Positions 20,485 to 29,373 of a stretch of DNA of 35,031 nt are shown here, piece by piece. The notes beneath the pieces were generated by a model, which saw only the letters and a list, made by a program, of their open reading frames with translations, did not search any database and was not told where the DNA came from. The translations under genes were made by a program, and so were the position numbers. The stretch lies in contig JAKSTP010000025.1 in the NCBI GenBank assembly GCA_024402505.1, positions 1 to 35,031 of the forward strand, written 5' to 3'. Each line of letters opens with the position of its first letter. Position 1 is the first letter of the stretch. The DNA is from Treponema sp. (lineage in GTDB: Bacteria; Spirochaetota; Spirochaetia; Treponematales; Treponemataceae).

Positions 20485-21464
20485 TTTTCTACAGCTTTCC
20501 GTGCCATATTGATGCAGGCTCTGATAATTGCCCAAAGAATGGCAGAAATTGGCCAGATAACCCAGGAAATGTCCCATCTTTTTGTAAGGAAAGAAACTGC
20601 CAGGTAGATTCCGGTAATTACAAGCCAGAAAACACCGCTGAAGGCTTCCAATGTTTTATTCAGTTCTTTGCTTTCTCTTGAGTAATCTTCTTTTTCAAGA
20701 AGGATATTGCAGGCATTTCTTACGCCGGTTCCATCAACAATCAGGAAAACACCCACTGCTACAACTGCCAGAAGAACACCAACCATACATACACAAAGGA
20801 ATTCGTTATCTTCAGCAAAAATGGCAGTAATAATAAGTGGAATTACAGCAAGAATACAGCAAACTACACCAGCACAAAGTTTTTTGATATAAACAAGACG
20901 GTTTTCTTCATATTTTTTTTCTGCAAGACCTTTTACATCGTAAGCAAGATGCAAATCTTTTGTTTCAAGGCTCTTGTATTTTTCCATTTTTACACCGTTG
21001 ATAATAAAAATCACAACAGAAACTGCAATCAAAACAAAAAGGATTGGCAAACCTATGGCAGCAGCAACATTTTCCGAAATTGCTCCTGTTTCAGACCAGC
21101 CAGCCAGAATAATAATGGCAACTGGCGAAAGAATACAAAGCATTACACCAAGGGCAATGTGTCTGAAGCTTTCTGCTGTGTCCTTGAAAAAACTGTCTGC
21201 TTCAGCCATTGTAACTGTGCGTTTATTGGCAGGTTCGTAATTATCTTCACGTTTTCCGTCATCTTCCATATCATCTTTAAGAAGATAGTCTGTGGAAACT
21301 CCAAAAAGTTCTCCCATCTGAAGCACTTTATCAAGATCAGGAACAGCCTGAGCACCTTCCCATTTTGAAACCGACTGGCGTGACACATCCAGTTTTTCTG
21401 CCAGTTCTTCCTGGCTCCATCCGTTCTGTTTTCTAAGTTCAAGAATTTTTTCTGCTAAGATCAT
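20481..21464 (-). CDS. XRE-family regulator with C-terminal membrane domain
   Basis: The 327-residue protein has an N-terminal helix-turn-helix (LRKQNGWSQEELAEKLDVSR then QSVSKWEGAQAVPDLDKVLQ, residues about 1-62), a charged linker, and about five hydrophobic segments in residues 95-320 (for example LGVMLCILSPVAIIILAG and VIWPISAILWAIIRACI). This is a membrane-tethered DNA-binding regulator of a type common in Firmicutes and spirochaetes, probably sensing envelope state. The start was set at MILAEKIL, with GGAG seven bases upstream. A TTGACA / TATGGT promoter lies about 80-105 bases upstream. No obvious target operon adjoins it apart from the convergent esterase and the receptor gene upstream. 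Confidence 0.82.
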   Translation of the reverse strand: MILAEKILELRKQNGWSQEELAEKLDVSRQSVSKWEGAQAVPDLDKVLQMGELFGVSTDYLLKDDMEDDGKREDNYEPANKRTVTMAEADSFFKDTAESFRHIALGVMLCILSPVAIIILAGWSETGAISENVAAAIGLPILFVLIAVSVVIFIINGVKMEKYKSLETKDLHLAYDVKGLAEKKYEENRLVYIKKLCAGVVCCILAVIPLIITAIFAEDNEFLCVCMVGVLLAVVAVGVFLIVDGTGVRNACNILLEKEDYSRESKELNKTLEAFSGVFWLVITGIYLAVSFLTKRWDISWVIWPISAILWAIIRACINMARKAVEN

Positions 21465-21541
21465 TTTAGTCTCCAAAGATGTAAAATAATTGTTTCTGCG
21501 AACAACTTATGCATGAATCTTACAGGTAATTGCAGTGGCAA

Positions 21542-21570
21542 ACCATAAAGTCTACTTGGAAATTTGTCAA
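21542..21570 (-). promoter_or_regulatory. Sigma70-type promoter of the membrane-anchored XRE gene
   Basis: On the minus strand TTGACA (21570-21565) is separated by exactly 17 bases from TATGGT (21547-21542). A perfect 12-bp palindrome, TTGCAATTGCAA, at 21578-21589 sits just upstream of the -35 and may be an operator. Confidence 0.6.
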
Positions 21571-21608
21571 CTGGCGGTTGCAATTGCAAAAAAAAGTGTT
21601 TTTTTCCC

Positions 21609-23804
21609 TTAAAGAGCCATCATTTCGGTAAGTTTGTCGGAAGTTTCGGTGGTTTTTTCAGACATTGCCTTAAGTTCAGAAACATTTTCAGAAAGAAGAC
21701 GTGAACCTTCCGCAATAGCACCGGCGGCTTCGTCTACAGCCTTTGTTGCTTTTCGAAGCTGTTCCATGCTGTTCTTTACAGTATCTGAATAATTGAACTG
21801 CTCCTGAGCAGCCACTTTCATTTCCTGGGCTGTTTTTGCAATGGTTCGCTGTTCGTGTTCAATGCGTTCACCGTCACTCTGGCGCAGGTTCATTTCATCG
21901 GCGGCAGATTTTACATGGTTTGCAGTTTCGCTGGCTTCTTTTCGCATTTCTCCAAGAGTTTTCTGAACCCCTGCAGCAAGACTTACGCCTGTTTCAATGG
22001 AACGTACAATTTCATAAACGTTCTCGTTGATTTTTGCTGCCTGTGCCGATGACTGTGCCGCAAGATTTTTAATTTCGTTGGCAACTACGGCAAATCCCTT
22101 TCCGGCAACACCAGCATGGGCCGCTTCAATACTTGCGTTCATGGCAAGAAGATTTGTGCGGTTTGCAAAGTGATCCAGCACCTGAACAATTTCCATAATC
22201 TCTTCAGAGCGGGTTTTAATTTCGTCCATGGCAGATGTAAGCTGAGTAACATCCTGTACATTCTGAACTGTAAGCTTATCCAGTGACTGTGCTAAAAGTG
22301 CAGAGGCCGAAATACTGCGGCCAACAGACTGAAATCCTGAAAGCATCTGAGCAGTCTGATCGGCAGAAACCGCAAGACTTTCTGCTTCTTTTTCAAGGTC
22401 AACTGTTGTTTTTGAAAGTGATGAAATCAGATTTTCAACGGCACTGTCTGCAGCTTCAAGAGTTGTGTTCTGCTGAACAATGGCAGCTTCAATTCCGTGA
22501 ACCTGTTCCATTGATGTTGATGAAACTTCAGTTACCCTAAGAACCGACTGATTCAAAGAGCCGGCAATTTCTGTTGTGTTTGAAGAAAGTTTTCGAGCCT
22601 GTTCAAAAACTTCGGCAAGTTTTACATTCTGTTCGTGGGCCTGAACTACCAGGCGGTCAATGGCCTTCTGATTTTTAATTGAATCAACCAGAAGTGTAAG
22701 GAAAACAGCCAGGTTCAAAATAAAGAAGGCATATCCCTGAAGCCATACAAAAGGTTCTTTTCCCTGAATCTGTGCAATGATATCAAAGAAGGCCAGTCCA
22801 ACAGCCAGAAGGAAGCCGACCAGAATGATGGAAAGGTTCTTGCTTTTACTGCGGAGCCCCTTAATTGAAACTACAATTCCAAAAATACAAACGTACATTA
22901 CAGGTGCCAGAAGGATTGTAAACAGTGTACTTACAAGATTGAAATTGTTCATTAAAGCAAGATGCCCGATTACAGAAACTGAGTCTGTTGCAATTACAAA
23001 AATGATTGTGCGGCGTGGAATCTTACCTTCAATAAACTTTCGGAAGAACATAAGAAGGAAGGAAAGACTTACAGGAAGCATGGCACGGAAGAATTCTCGC
23101 TGGAAAGTAAAAGGCAGGAGAAGTTCATTTGATCCCATATCATAGAAATAAAAGCTGATTGAAATAGCCGAAAGAGCGTACCACAGGAAGGTTGATCCGT
23201 TTTTCTTGTTTGTAAAATACTGGGAAATCATGTAGCAGCCAATAATCAGACAGATTACAGCAATAATAACGTACATGCGGGCCCCAAGAAGTTCACGCCA
23301 GAAGGTAATGCGGTGTGCAGCTTCTCTATTCATAAAAACAGGACTTTCAGAAAAACTGATTACATCGGCTGTTGTATAACATTTATAAGTAATTTCTGCT
23401 TCACCATCGGCAATAAGTGATGATGGAACAAGAATTACATAATTGCTGATTGGACGGATATTTTCGTTTGGAGGGAGTCGTCCGTTTGAGCCTATAAGAA
23501 CACCGTTTACATAAACATCAAAGGCACCATAGGCGTGTCCTGTATCAAGGTAAACTGTATCTTTCAGGAGATTTGAAGGAATTGTAACCTTTGTTCTAAA
23601 AGTACTGTATTTGTTTCCTTTTAGCTGATAAGTACCAGGCAGTTTTACAGATTCCCAGGAACTGTCATTGTATCCGGCCTGTGTCCAAGAAACATCAGAG
23701 CCTATCTTGAATTTCCAGTTTCCTGCAGGTTTATAAGAAATTTTTTCAGCAGAAAGTGTTGAAACAAAAAGAAGTACAAAAAGAGAGATTAAGGCTTTTT
23801 TCAT
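21609..23804 (-). CDS. Methyl-accepting chemotaxis protein with 7TMR-DISM-type sensor
   Basis: The 731-residue protein begins with a signal peptide (about 1-19) and a periplasmic jelly-roll domain (20-165) with the WxxxGYxDSSWxxVxLPG style of 7TMR-DISM extracellular domains. Seven membrane segments follow (about 170-400). The C-terminal 310 residues are a chemoreceptor signalling domain; its hairpin tip is visible as [20 protein letters not shown] then [18 protein letters not shown]. Membrane-linked DISM domains are often joined to kinases or cyclases; joining to an MCP tip makes this a chemotaxis receptor, probably sensing a carbohydrate. A HAMP domain is not apparent. GGAG precedes the ATG. 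It is flanked by mnmG and the XRE gene, and no other chemotaxis gene is close by. Confidence 0.87.
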   Translation of the reverse strand: MKKALISLFVLLFVSTLSAEKISYKPAGNWKFKIGSDVSWTQAGYNDSSWESVKLPGTYQLKGNKYSTFRTKVTIPSNLLKDTVYLDTGHAYGAFDVYVNGVLIGSNGRLPPNENIRPISNYVILVPSSLIADGEAEITYKCYTTADVISFSESPVFMNREAAHRITFWRELLGARMYVIIAVICLIIGCYMISQYFTNKKNGSTFLWYALSAISISFYFYDMGSNELLLPFTFQREFFRAMLPVSLSFLLMFFRKFIEGKIPRRTIIFVIATDSVSVIGHLALMNNFNLVSTLFTILLAPVMYVCIFGIVVSIKGLRSKSKNLSIILVGFLLAVGLAFFDIIAQIQGKEPFVWLQGYAFFILNLAVFLTLLVDSIKNQKAIDRLVVQAHEQNVKLAEVFEQARKLSSNTTEIAGSLNQSVLRVTEVSSTSMEQVHGIEAAIVQQNTTLEAADSAVENLISSLSKTTVDLEKEAESLAVSADQTAQMLSGFQSVGRSISASALLAQSLDKLTVQNVQDVTQLTSAMDEIKTRSEEIMEIVQVLDHFANRTNLLAMNASIEAAHAGVAGKGFAVVANEIKNLAAQSSAQAAKINENVYEIVRSIETGVSLAAGVQKTLGEMRKEASETANHVKSAADEMNLRQSDGERIEHEQRTIAKTAQEMKVAAQEQFNYSDTVKNSMEQLRKATKAVDEAAGAIAEGSRLLSENVSELKAMSEKTTETSDKLTEMMAL

Positions 23805-23834
23805 ATTTTTCTCCGATTACAAAGATTGTAATTA

Positions 23835-25892
23835 TTACAAGTATACCATAAGAAGCATGATATCGGAATTGCGAATTCCAGAAATTCGGGCTGCCTGTCC
23901 CAGTGTAAGAGGACGAACCTTTTCAAGCTTGCCACGGCTTTCTGCCGAAAGTGAAGGGATTTTTCCGTAATCAAAGTTCAGGGGAATGCGTGTATTTTCC
24001 ATTTTGTGCATTTTTTCTACCCGCTTATCCTGCTTTTCAATGTAATACTTATATTTAACTTCGATTTTGGCTTCTTCCCATTCCTTTTCATCATAGCCTG
24101 GATTTTCAGCGTTTGGCTTTTTCAAAAGGATTTCTTCCATCTGAGAAAGACGGGCATATTTTTCTTCAACCTTATCAAGCTGAGCCTGAGTTTTAAGTCC
24201 TACCCGGAAAGCGTGTTTTGTAAGTCGGCGGTCACAGGTGTCGTGGCGCAGCTTCAGACGATATTCAGCGCGGGCGGTAAACATGCGGTAAGGTTCTTTT
24301 GTTCCAAGAGTTACAAGATCATCAATAAGAACACCAATGTAAGCTTCATCGCGGCCCAAAATCAGGGGTTCAAATTCAGGAATCTTATGGAAGTTTTCGT
24401 TGCTCTGAGCCCGTTCAGTTTCTTCAAGGAAGGCATTGAGTTTTTCGGTAACCTGATTTGAAATATTGGCAAACTGTTCAAGTTCGGCACCGCTCATTTT
24501 TCCGTGAGGATAAAAACAGCCTTCTTCAAGACTTGCGGCAGTTCCGTTCATTGTCTGAGGGAGTTTTTCCATCTTTCCGCAAAGTTCCCGGTGACTTCGG
24601 GCATAAAGACCAGCGTTGATTCCGGCCACCAGTCCCTGACCGGCAGCTTCTTCGTATCCGGAAGTTCCGTTAATCTGACCGGCGTTAAAAAGTCCTGCAA
24701 CTCGTTTTGTTTCAAGGCTTGCGTAAAGCTGAGTTGGTTCAACGTAATCGTATTCTACGGCGTAACCCGGGCGGCTCTGAACTGCGTTTTCAAAACCAGG
24801 CATTGTCCGCATAAAGGCATCCTGCACACTTTCCGGAAGACTTGATGAAAATCCGTTCAGGTACATTTCTTCTGTGGCGAGCCCTTCCGGTTCAACAAAA
24901 ATCTGATGGCGGTCACGGTCGGCAAAACGCATAACCTTGTCTTCGATAGATGGACAGTAACGTGGCCCAATTCCGCTGATTTTTCCAGAATACAAAGGGG
25001 ACCGGCCTATATTTTCACGGATGATTTTATGAGTTTCTTCATTTGTATAAACTATGTGGCAAGGAACCATTGGCCGTTCAACTTTTTCTGTTTCAAAAGA
25101 GAATGGAATGATTTCGTCGTCGCCGTCGTTCAGCTCTAGTTTATCAAAGTCGATGGTGCTTTTTAGAATGCGGGGCGGTGTTCCGGTTTTAAGGCGCCCT
25201 GTTGTAAATCCAAGACGATGAAGACTTTCTGTAAGTCCAAAAGCCGCCATTTCCCCAACACGGCCGCAAGGTGCATCATATTCACCAATAAAAATGCGTC
25301 CACCAAGGAAGGTTCCTGTGGTAAGAACAATGGATCGGCAAGGAATAATGCGTCCCCGTTCTGTAACAAGGCCGGTAACTTTCTGACGCATACCGCTCAT
25401 GGCAGCTTTGGTAGATCCTTTGCTGCGGTTTTCTCCAGGAATTGTTCCGGTTTCTGCACTGCTGTCGGAATTAGGTGGAAGTGGTGTATCACTTTCTGTA
25501 GTAAGAATATCAACTACAGTGTCCATTAATGTATAAAGATTTGCTGTAGATTCACAGGTTTTTCGTGCAATCTGGGAGTAAGTGATTTTATCTGCCTGAC
25601 TTCGAGGAGCCTGAACTGCAGGACCCCGGCTTTTATTCAGAAGGCGGAACTGAATCATGGAATGGTCAATGATTTTTGCCATTTCACCGCCCAGGGCATC
25701 AATTTCCCGGACAATGTTTCCTTTGGCAATTCCACCAATGGAAGGATTACAGCTCATGCGCCCAATGGCATCGGGAGTCTGTGTAATAAGGAGGGTTTTA
25801 AGTCCCATTCGTGCGTTGGCAAGGGCTGCTTCAATTCCAGCGTGACCTCCACCAACAACCGCTACATCATAAAAATCATAAAAGCCGGACAT
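23835..25892 (-). CDS. mnmG: tRNA uridine 5-carboxymethylaminomethyl modification enzyme MnmG (GidA)
   Basis: The protein works with MnmE to modify U34 of several tRNAs. The FAD site is GGGHAG at residues 14-19; CNPSIGGIAKGNIVREIDALGG at about 48-69 is the family hallmark (given in part: CNPSIGGIAKG). LTLGQAARISGI lies near the C-terminus. At 685 residues it is longer than the usual 620-630. The excess is a Ser/Pro/Glu-rich segment at about 132-170 (for example TPLPPNSDSSAETG) inside the FAD/NAD domain. The ATG is three bases after the stop of the upstream membrane protein gene, so the pair is coupled. mnmE is not in the window. Confidence 0.94.
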   Translation of the reverse strand: MSGFYDFYDVAVVGGGHAGIEAALANARMGLKTLLITQTPDAIGRMSCNPSIGGIAKGNIVREIDALGGEMAKIIDHSMIQFRLLNKSRGPAVQAPRSQADKITYSQIARKTCESTANLYTLMDTVVDILTTESDTPLPPNSDSSAETGTIPGENRSKGSTKAAMSGMRQKVTGLVTERGRIIPCRSIVLTTGTFLGGRIFIGEYDAPCGRVGEMAAFGLTESLHRLGFTTGRLKTGTPPRILKSTIDFDKLELNDGDDEIIPFSFETEKVERPMVPCHIVYTNEETHKIIRENIGRSPLYSGKISGIGPRYCPSIEDKVMRFADRDRHQIFVEPEGLATEEMYLNGFSSSLPESVQDAFMRTMPGFENAVQSRPGYAVEYDYVEPTQLYASLETKRVAGLFNAGQINGTSGYEEAAGQGLVAGINAGLYARSHRELCGKMEKLPQTMNGTAASLEEGCFYPHGKMSGAELEQFANISNQVTEKLNAFLEETERAQSNENFHKIPEFEPLILGRDEAYIGVLIDDLVTLGTKEPYRMFTARAEYRLKLRHDTCDRRLTKHAFRVGLKTQAQLDKVEEKYARLSQMEEILLKKPNAENPGYDEKEWEEAKIEVKYKYYIEKQDKRVEKMHKMENTRIPLNFDYGKIPSLSAESRGKLEKVRPLTLGQAARISGIRNSDIMLLMVYL

Positions 25893-25895
25893 AAT

Positions 25896-26693
25896 TTATC
25901 TTTCTGTATCTTTCCAAGGGAAAATGAAACTCTTGAAGTTGCGTACACCAAGAGATTCTTTATCATCATACAAAAGTTCTTCCCAAGGAATCTGGGAGCG
26001 CTGAACCTTTGTTTTAAGTTCCGGATGTTCTTCCAAATAATCGTATTTGTAAAGACGAAGGCGAAGTGCATCAGTTCGGGCAACCATAATACCGGCTACA
26101 GAAGGAACAAAGCCAATAAAAAGTACGGAGAAAATAATCATCACAAGATTGTAAATGGCCATCTGAATGCAAAACCAGGTGTTATCAAAAAAGATGATGA
26201 AACATTTTTTAAGACATTTTTTGAATGGATTGTGCATTGCCGATCGGAGAGGAATAAACCACTGAAGGGAAAGCAGCAGAATAATATCAAGCCACACAAA
26301 AAGGGCTGCAATACAAAGACCAAAAGTGCTTCCCTGTGTCCAGTAGAATGGAATTCCAACAGCCGAAACCACAATGATGAAAGCAACCATAAGACCAAAA
26401 AGTGTGGCATCTTTTAGAACACCAGGAATATTCTTGAAATAATCTGTAGCTCTGATTCCGCAGAAATCGGCAATTTTATAAGCCTGATCACCAAAGGCAA
26501 AAGCAATTATTGAAAGAACAATACATCCAAAAGCCAGAAGCAGAATTGAAAGCAGATCATTTCCACGGGAACCAAATGCAAAAAGGGATATAAGACCAAA
26601 ACCTGTAAAAAGGTAGATCATATTTACCATTACCAGATTAAACAGGTTGTCCCAGGAATCACAAAAACTCTTTTTAATTACAAATCCAAACAT
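25896..26693 (-). CDS. Conserved multi-pass membrane protein upstream of mnmG
   Basis: I do not recognise a specific function. The 265-residue protein has about five hydrophobic segments (for example SILLLAFGCIVLSIIAFAFG and FIIVVSAVGIPFYW) and a polar C-terminal tail of about 60 residues ending in PWKDTER. A YesL/DUF624-like fold is possible. It is coupled to mnmG by a three-base spacer. In other treponemes a hypothetical gene also tends to sit beside gidA, so this may be a lineage-typical pair, recalled rather than checked. The ATG lies within an AT-rich TAATAT-N8-ATG arrangement without a ribosome site. Confidence 0.75.
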   Translation of the reverse strand: MFGFVIKKSFCDSWDNLFNLVMVNMIYLFTGFGLISLFAFGSRGNDLLSILLLAFGCIVLSIIAFAFGDQAYKIADFCGIRATDYFKNIPGVLKDATLFGLMVAFIIVVSAVGIPFYWTQGSTFGLCIAALFVWLDIILLLSLQWFIPLRSAMHNPFKKCLKKCFIIFFDNTWFCIQMAIYNLVMIIFSVLFIGFVPSVAGIMVARTDALRLRLYKYDYLEEHPELKTKVQRSQIPWEELLYDDKESLGVRNFKSFIFPWKDTER

Positions 26694-26771
26694 ATACTTA
26701 TATATTACTGAAAACCGCCGATTTTTTCCACTTTACATCAAAAAGATTCCGCAATATCATTATTTTTAATT

Positions 26772-27191
26772 ATGGACAACAGCATTTCTCTGGTTTCACA
26801 GATTCATTCACTTACTCAGGATTTTCTTACGGCAAAACTTTCAGAAAAAGGACTGGAAAATTTTGCTACCAGCCACGGAAATATTCTGTTCCAGCTTTCC
26901 AGGGTTGACTGCATGACACTTTCGGAACTTACTGCTGCCATAAATCGTGATAAATCTACTACCACAGTGCTTGTACGGAAACTTGAAAATGCAGGTCTTG
27001 TGGAACTTAAAGCCAGTGCCACCGACGGACGAAGTAAACTCATCAGCCTTACGGCAAAGGGCCGGGAATACAATGAACTAACCGGAAACCTTTCGAAAGA
27101 ACTTCAGGAAACTTTTTACAAGGGCTTTTCTGAATCCGAAAAAGAAGCTTTCCGAAACGCCCTTCAGCGCATTAAAGAAAATCTGATATAG
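26772..27191 (+). CDS. MarR-family transcriptional regulator
   Basis: The 139-residue protein has the MarR winged-helix layout: MTLSELTAAINRDKSTTTVL for the HTH near residues 55-74, the RKLENAGLVE recognition helix end, and the wing DGRSKLISLTAKGRE. Dimerisation helices occupy the two ends. It should bind a small ligand and repress nearby genes. It heads the BMP uptake operon, with 52 bases between its stop and the lipoprotein start, and two similar imperfect palindromes in that gap are likely its operators. The ligand may be a nucleoside or related compound, which is inferred from the neighbours only. Confidence 0.88.
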   Translation: MDNSISLVSQIHSLTQDFLTAKLSEKGLENFATSHGNILFQLSRVDCMTLSELTAAINRDKSTTTVLVRKLENAGLVELKASATDGRSKLISLTAKGREYNELTGNLSKELQETFYKGFSESEKEAFRNALQRIKENLI

Positions 27192-27243
27192 TTTTATATC
27201 AAACTACTTGACAAAAGTTTTATATACAACTAACATCCATCTC
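27190..27243 (+). promoter_or_regulatory. BMP operon promoter with two MarR-like operator sites
   Basis: TTGACA (27208-27213) is separated by 17 bases from TAACAT (27231-27236), and the ATG follows after seven bases, so the transcript may be leaderless. Two related palindromes lie in the same span: AGTTTTATATCAAACT at 27190-27205 and AGTTTTATATACAACT at 27216-27231. One sits just upstream of the -35 and overlaps the marR stop; the other fills the -35/-10 spacer. Confidence 0.65.
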
Positions 27244-28239
27244 ATGAAGAAATTATCACGTATTTTATATATCACTCTCGCAGCAGTTTTACTGGCTTCC
27301 GTAACAGGATGTAACTCAAAAACTCAGAACAAATCTAAGGCTCCTTCAATTGCCGTTTTCGTTCCAGGAATTCTGGACAACAGTCCTACATATCAGGAAC
27401 TTGTTGAAGGCGTAACCAAAGCCGTTGATGCTTTTAATGCCACAGCTTCAGAAAAAGCCGAAGTTTTCGTAATGGAAGCCGGCACAAATCAGGCAGAATG
27501 GGCTCCAAAAATCACCACTCTCTGTGCCACAAGAAAGTATGATGTAATCATTTCATCTAACCCTTCACTTCCAGCCCTTATTGATCCAATCACTGCACAG
27601 TTTCCTAACCAGAAGTTCATCGTTCTTGATGCTGACGGAACCGGTAACAAAAATGTAGCTGCCGTTGCTTACGGAAAAGCAGAACAGTCATTCCTTACAG
27701 GTTATATGGCCGGTCTTATGAGTAAAAATCACCACGTTGCCCTTATTGCCGCCCAGGAATATCCTGTTATGAACAACGTAATCCTTCCAAACTTTGAAAA
27801 AGGTGCAAAAGCCGCTTATGCCGACACAAGCTGTGATTTCCGCGTAGTTGGAAACTGGTACGACGCTGCAAAAGGCCTTGAAATCACAAACGAACTGGTT
27901 TCAAAAGGTGCCGATGTTTTCCTTCCAATCTGTGGTGGAGCCGGTCAGGGTGTTATCAACGCAGCAAAAGACACAGGCACTTACATTACATGGTTTGATT
28001 CAAACGGATTTGCCTTTGCTCCTGGAACAATCATTGCAAGTTCAGTAGCTATGCAGGTAAAACTTTCCGAAAAAGTAACTGCAGAATGGCTCAACGGAAA
28101 AACAGCCTGGGGAACTTCGGAAACTCTTGGTCTTAAAGAAGGCTATATTGAGTTCATTGAAGATGCACCTGAATATATTGATGCAGTTCCAGCTGATATC
28201 CGCGCTAAAATGCACGAAAAAATCGAAAGTTTACGCTAA
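27244..28239 (+). CDS. BMP family substrate-binding lipoprotein
   Basis: The 331-residue protein has a signal peptide with lipobox VTGC (Cys23) and a periplasmic-binding fold of the BMP/PnrA type, which binds purine or other nucleosides for ABC import. Typical segments are SIAVFVPGILDNSPTYQELV, YDVIISSNPSLPALIDPI, FIVLDADG, SFLTGYMAGLMS and LPICGGAGQGVINAA, close to known family landmarks (given in part). The start was set at MKKLSRILY; an upstream in-frame ATG at 27208 overlaps the -35 box. It is followed at once by an ATPase and two permeases, completing a transporter. TmpC of T. pallidum is a relative. The ligand is inferred, not shown. Confidence 0.9.
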   Translation: MKKLSRILYITLAAVLLASVTGCNSKTQNKSKAPSIAVFVPGILDNSPTYQELVEGVTKAVDAFNATASEKAEVFVMEAGTNQAEWAPKITTLCATRKYDVIISSNPSLPALIDPITAQFPNQKFIVLDADGTGNKNVAAVAYGKAEQSFLTGYMAGLMSKNHHVALIAAQEYPVMNNVILPNFEKGAKAAYADTSCDFRVVGNWYDAAKGLEITNELVSKGADVFLPICGGAGQGVINAAKDTGTYITWFDSNGFAFAPGTIIASSVAMQVKLSEKVTAEWLNGKTAWGTSETLGLKEGYIEFIEDAPEYIDAVPADIRAKMHEKIESLR

Positions 28240-28248
28240 AATAAAATT

Positions 28249-29373
28249 ATGAAAATAAGCCTTTCTTCTATTAAAATGCAGTTCTCCTACAAAACAGTTT
28301 TGGATGGAGTAGACTGCAGTTTCGAAGAAGGGCAGATTCACGCTCTTATTGGAGAAAACGGCCAGGGAAAATCTACTCTGGCCCGTATTATTTGCGGCGA
28401 AATCAAGCCTACCCAGGGAACCATTTTTCTTGACGGCGAGCCTTTCATTCCGGAAAATGTTCACGAAGCCATTGAGCAGGGCATTTTTATGGTTCGCCAG
28501 CGTCCCCTTCTTGCAGACTCCGTTTCCATCCGGGAAAATCTCCTTCTTGGAATGAAATCTTTTAATAACGAAACCGCTCTTTCAATCCTTAAGTCTTACT
28601 GTCCAAATCTTACGCTTGGAGTAAAAGTCTTTGAATGTACCGGAGACCAGCGTTTCTTTATTTCACTTACCGGGGCACTTCTTAAAAATCCAAAGATTCT
28701 TATTCTTGATGAACCAAGCGCCCTTCTTACACCTGATCAGACCAAAAATCTTTATAAATCTCTGGAAGAACTTGCCGCCAAAGGCATGAACATAATCGTA
28801 ATCACACATTTTCCAGAAGAATTAAAATACGCCCACACTGTAACAAAACTATCTGGGGGAAAAGCTTATACAGAAAAAGATGACTTTGCTTCTTCAACTC
28901 CCTCTGATATAAACTCCCGGGAAAATTCTCAGGCTTCTGTAATCCGTCTTGTTTTTCCAACCCTTTCTCACCTTGTGGAAGAAGAAAATCGCCTTGCAAA
29001 ACAATTTCCCCTCTGTTCCTACATTCCATCAGACAAAACCTTCCGAGGATCTCATCCACAGCTTACCATTTCTCAGCTTCTTACAGCCTGCTACAAAGGT
29101 CCCTGGAAAAACCGACGCACTTATATAGAAAACATCATTAGTTCCGCCCAGATTCAGATTCTTCCTTCCGAAAAAGTTGCTGCCCTTTCCGGCGGTATGC
29201 TTCAGCGCCTTATTCTGGAACGGGAGCTTGCCAAAAACAGCAGCACCGTAATTATGGCAGAACCTTTTCAGGGCCTTGATACGGAACGCACCATATTTAT
29301 GAAAAACCGCATTGATCAGCTTGCGGCACAGGGAAAAACAGTCTACGTACTGGAAACGGGGGCACCACAATGA
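28249..29373 (+). CDS. ABC transporter ATPase with two unequal nucleotide-binding halves
   Basis: The 374-residue protein is a shortened relative of the about 510-residue double ATPases of nucleoside ABC importers (YufO/NupA type). The N-terminal half has Walker A GENGQGKST near 37, Walker B ILILDEPSALLT and a His-loop ITHF, but its signature is degenerate (CTGDQRF in place of LSGGQ). The C-terminal half lacks a Walker A (its place is taken by SDKTFRGSHPQLTISQ) and the His-loop, but has LSGGMLQRLILEREL and AEPFQGLD. The two halves therefore complement each other to give one complete composite site. It overlaps the next permease gene by four bases (ATGA). Confidence 0.85.
   Translation: MKISLSSIKMQFSYKTVLDGVDCSFEEGQIHALIGENGQGKSTLARIICGEIKPTQGTIFLDGEPFIPENVHEAIEQGIFMVRQRPLLADSVSIRENLLLGMKSFNNETALSILKSYCPNLTLGVKVFECTGDQRFFISLTGALLKNPKILILDEPSALLTPDQTKNLYKSLEELAAKGMNIIVITHFPEELKYAHTVTKLSGGKAYTEKDDFASSTPSDINSRENSQASVIRLVFPTLSHLVEEENRLAKQFPLCSYIPSDKTFRGSHPQLTISQLLTACYKGPWKNRRTYIENIISSAQIQILPSEKVAALSGGMLQRLILERELAKNSSTVIMAEPFQGLDTERTIFMKNRIDQLAAQGKTVYVLETGAPQ

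Noticed and set aside
19663..20577. 304-codon minus-strand frame
   Set aside because: It is antisense to the GDS esterase, whose catalytic blocks are all intact; the frame is a shadow caused by codon bias.
28233..28251. TAAAAT-AAAATT-ATG at the start of the BMP ATPase gene as another leaderless promoter
   Set aside because: It fits the spacing but lies inside an operon in a very A-rich stretch, so it could easily be chance; it was left out of the count.
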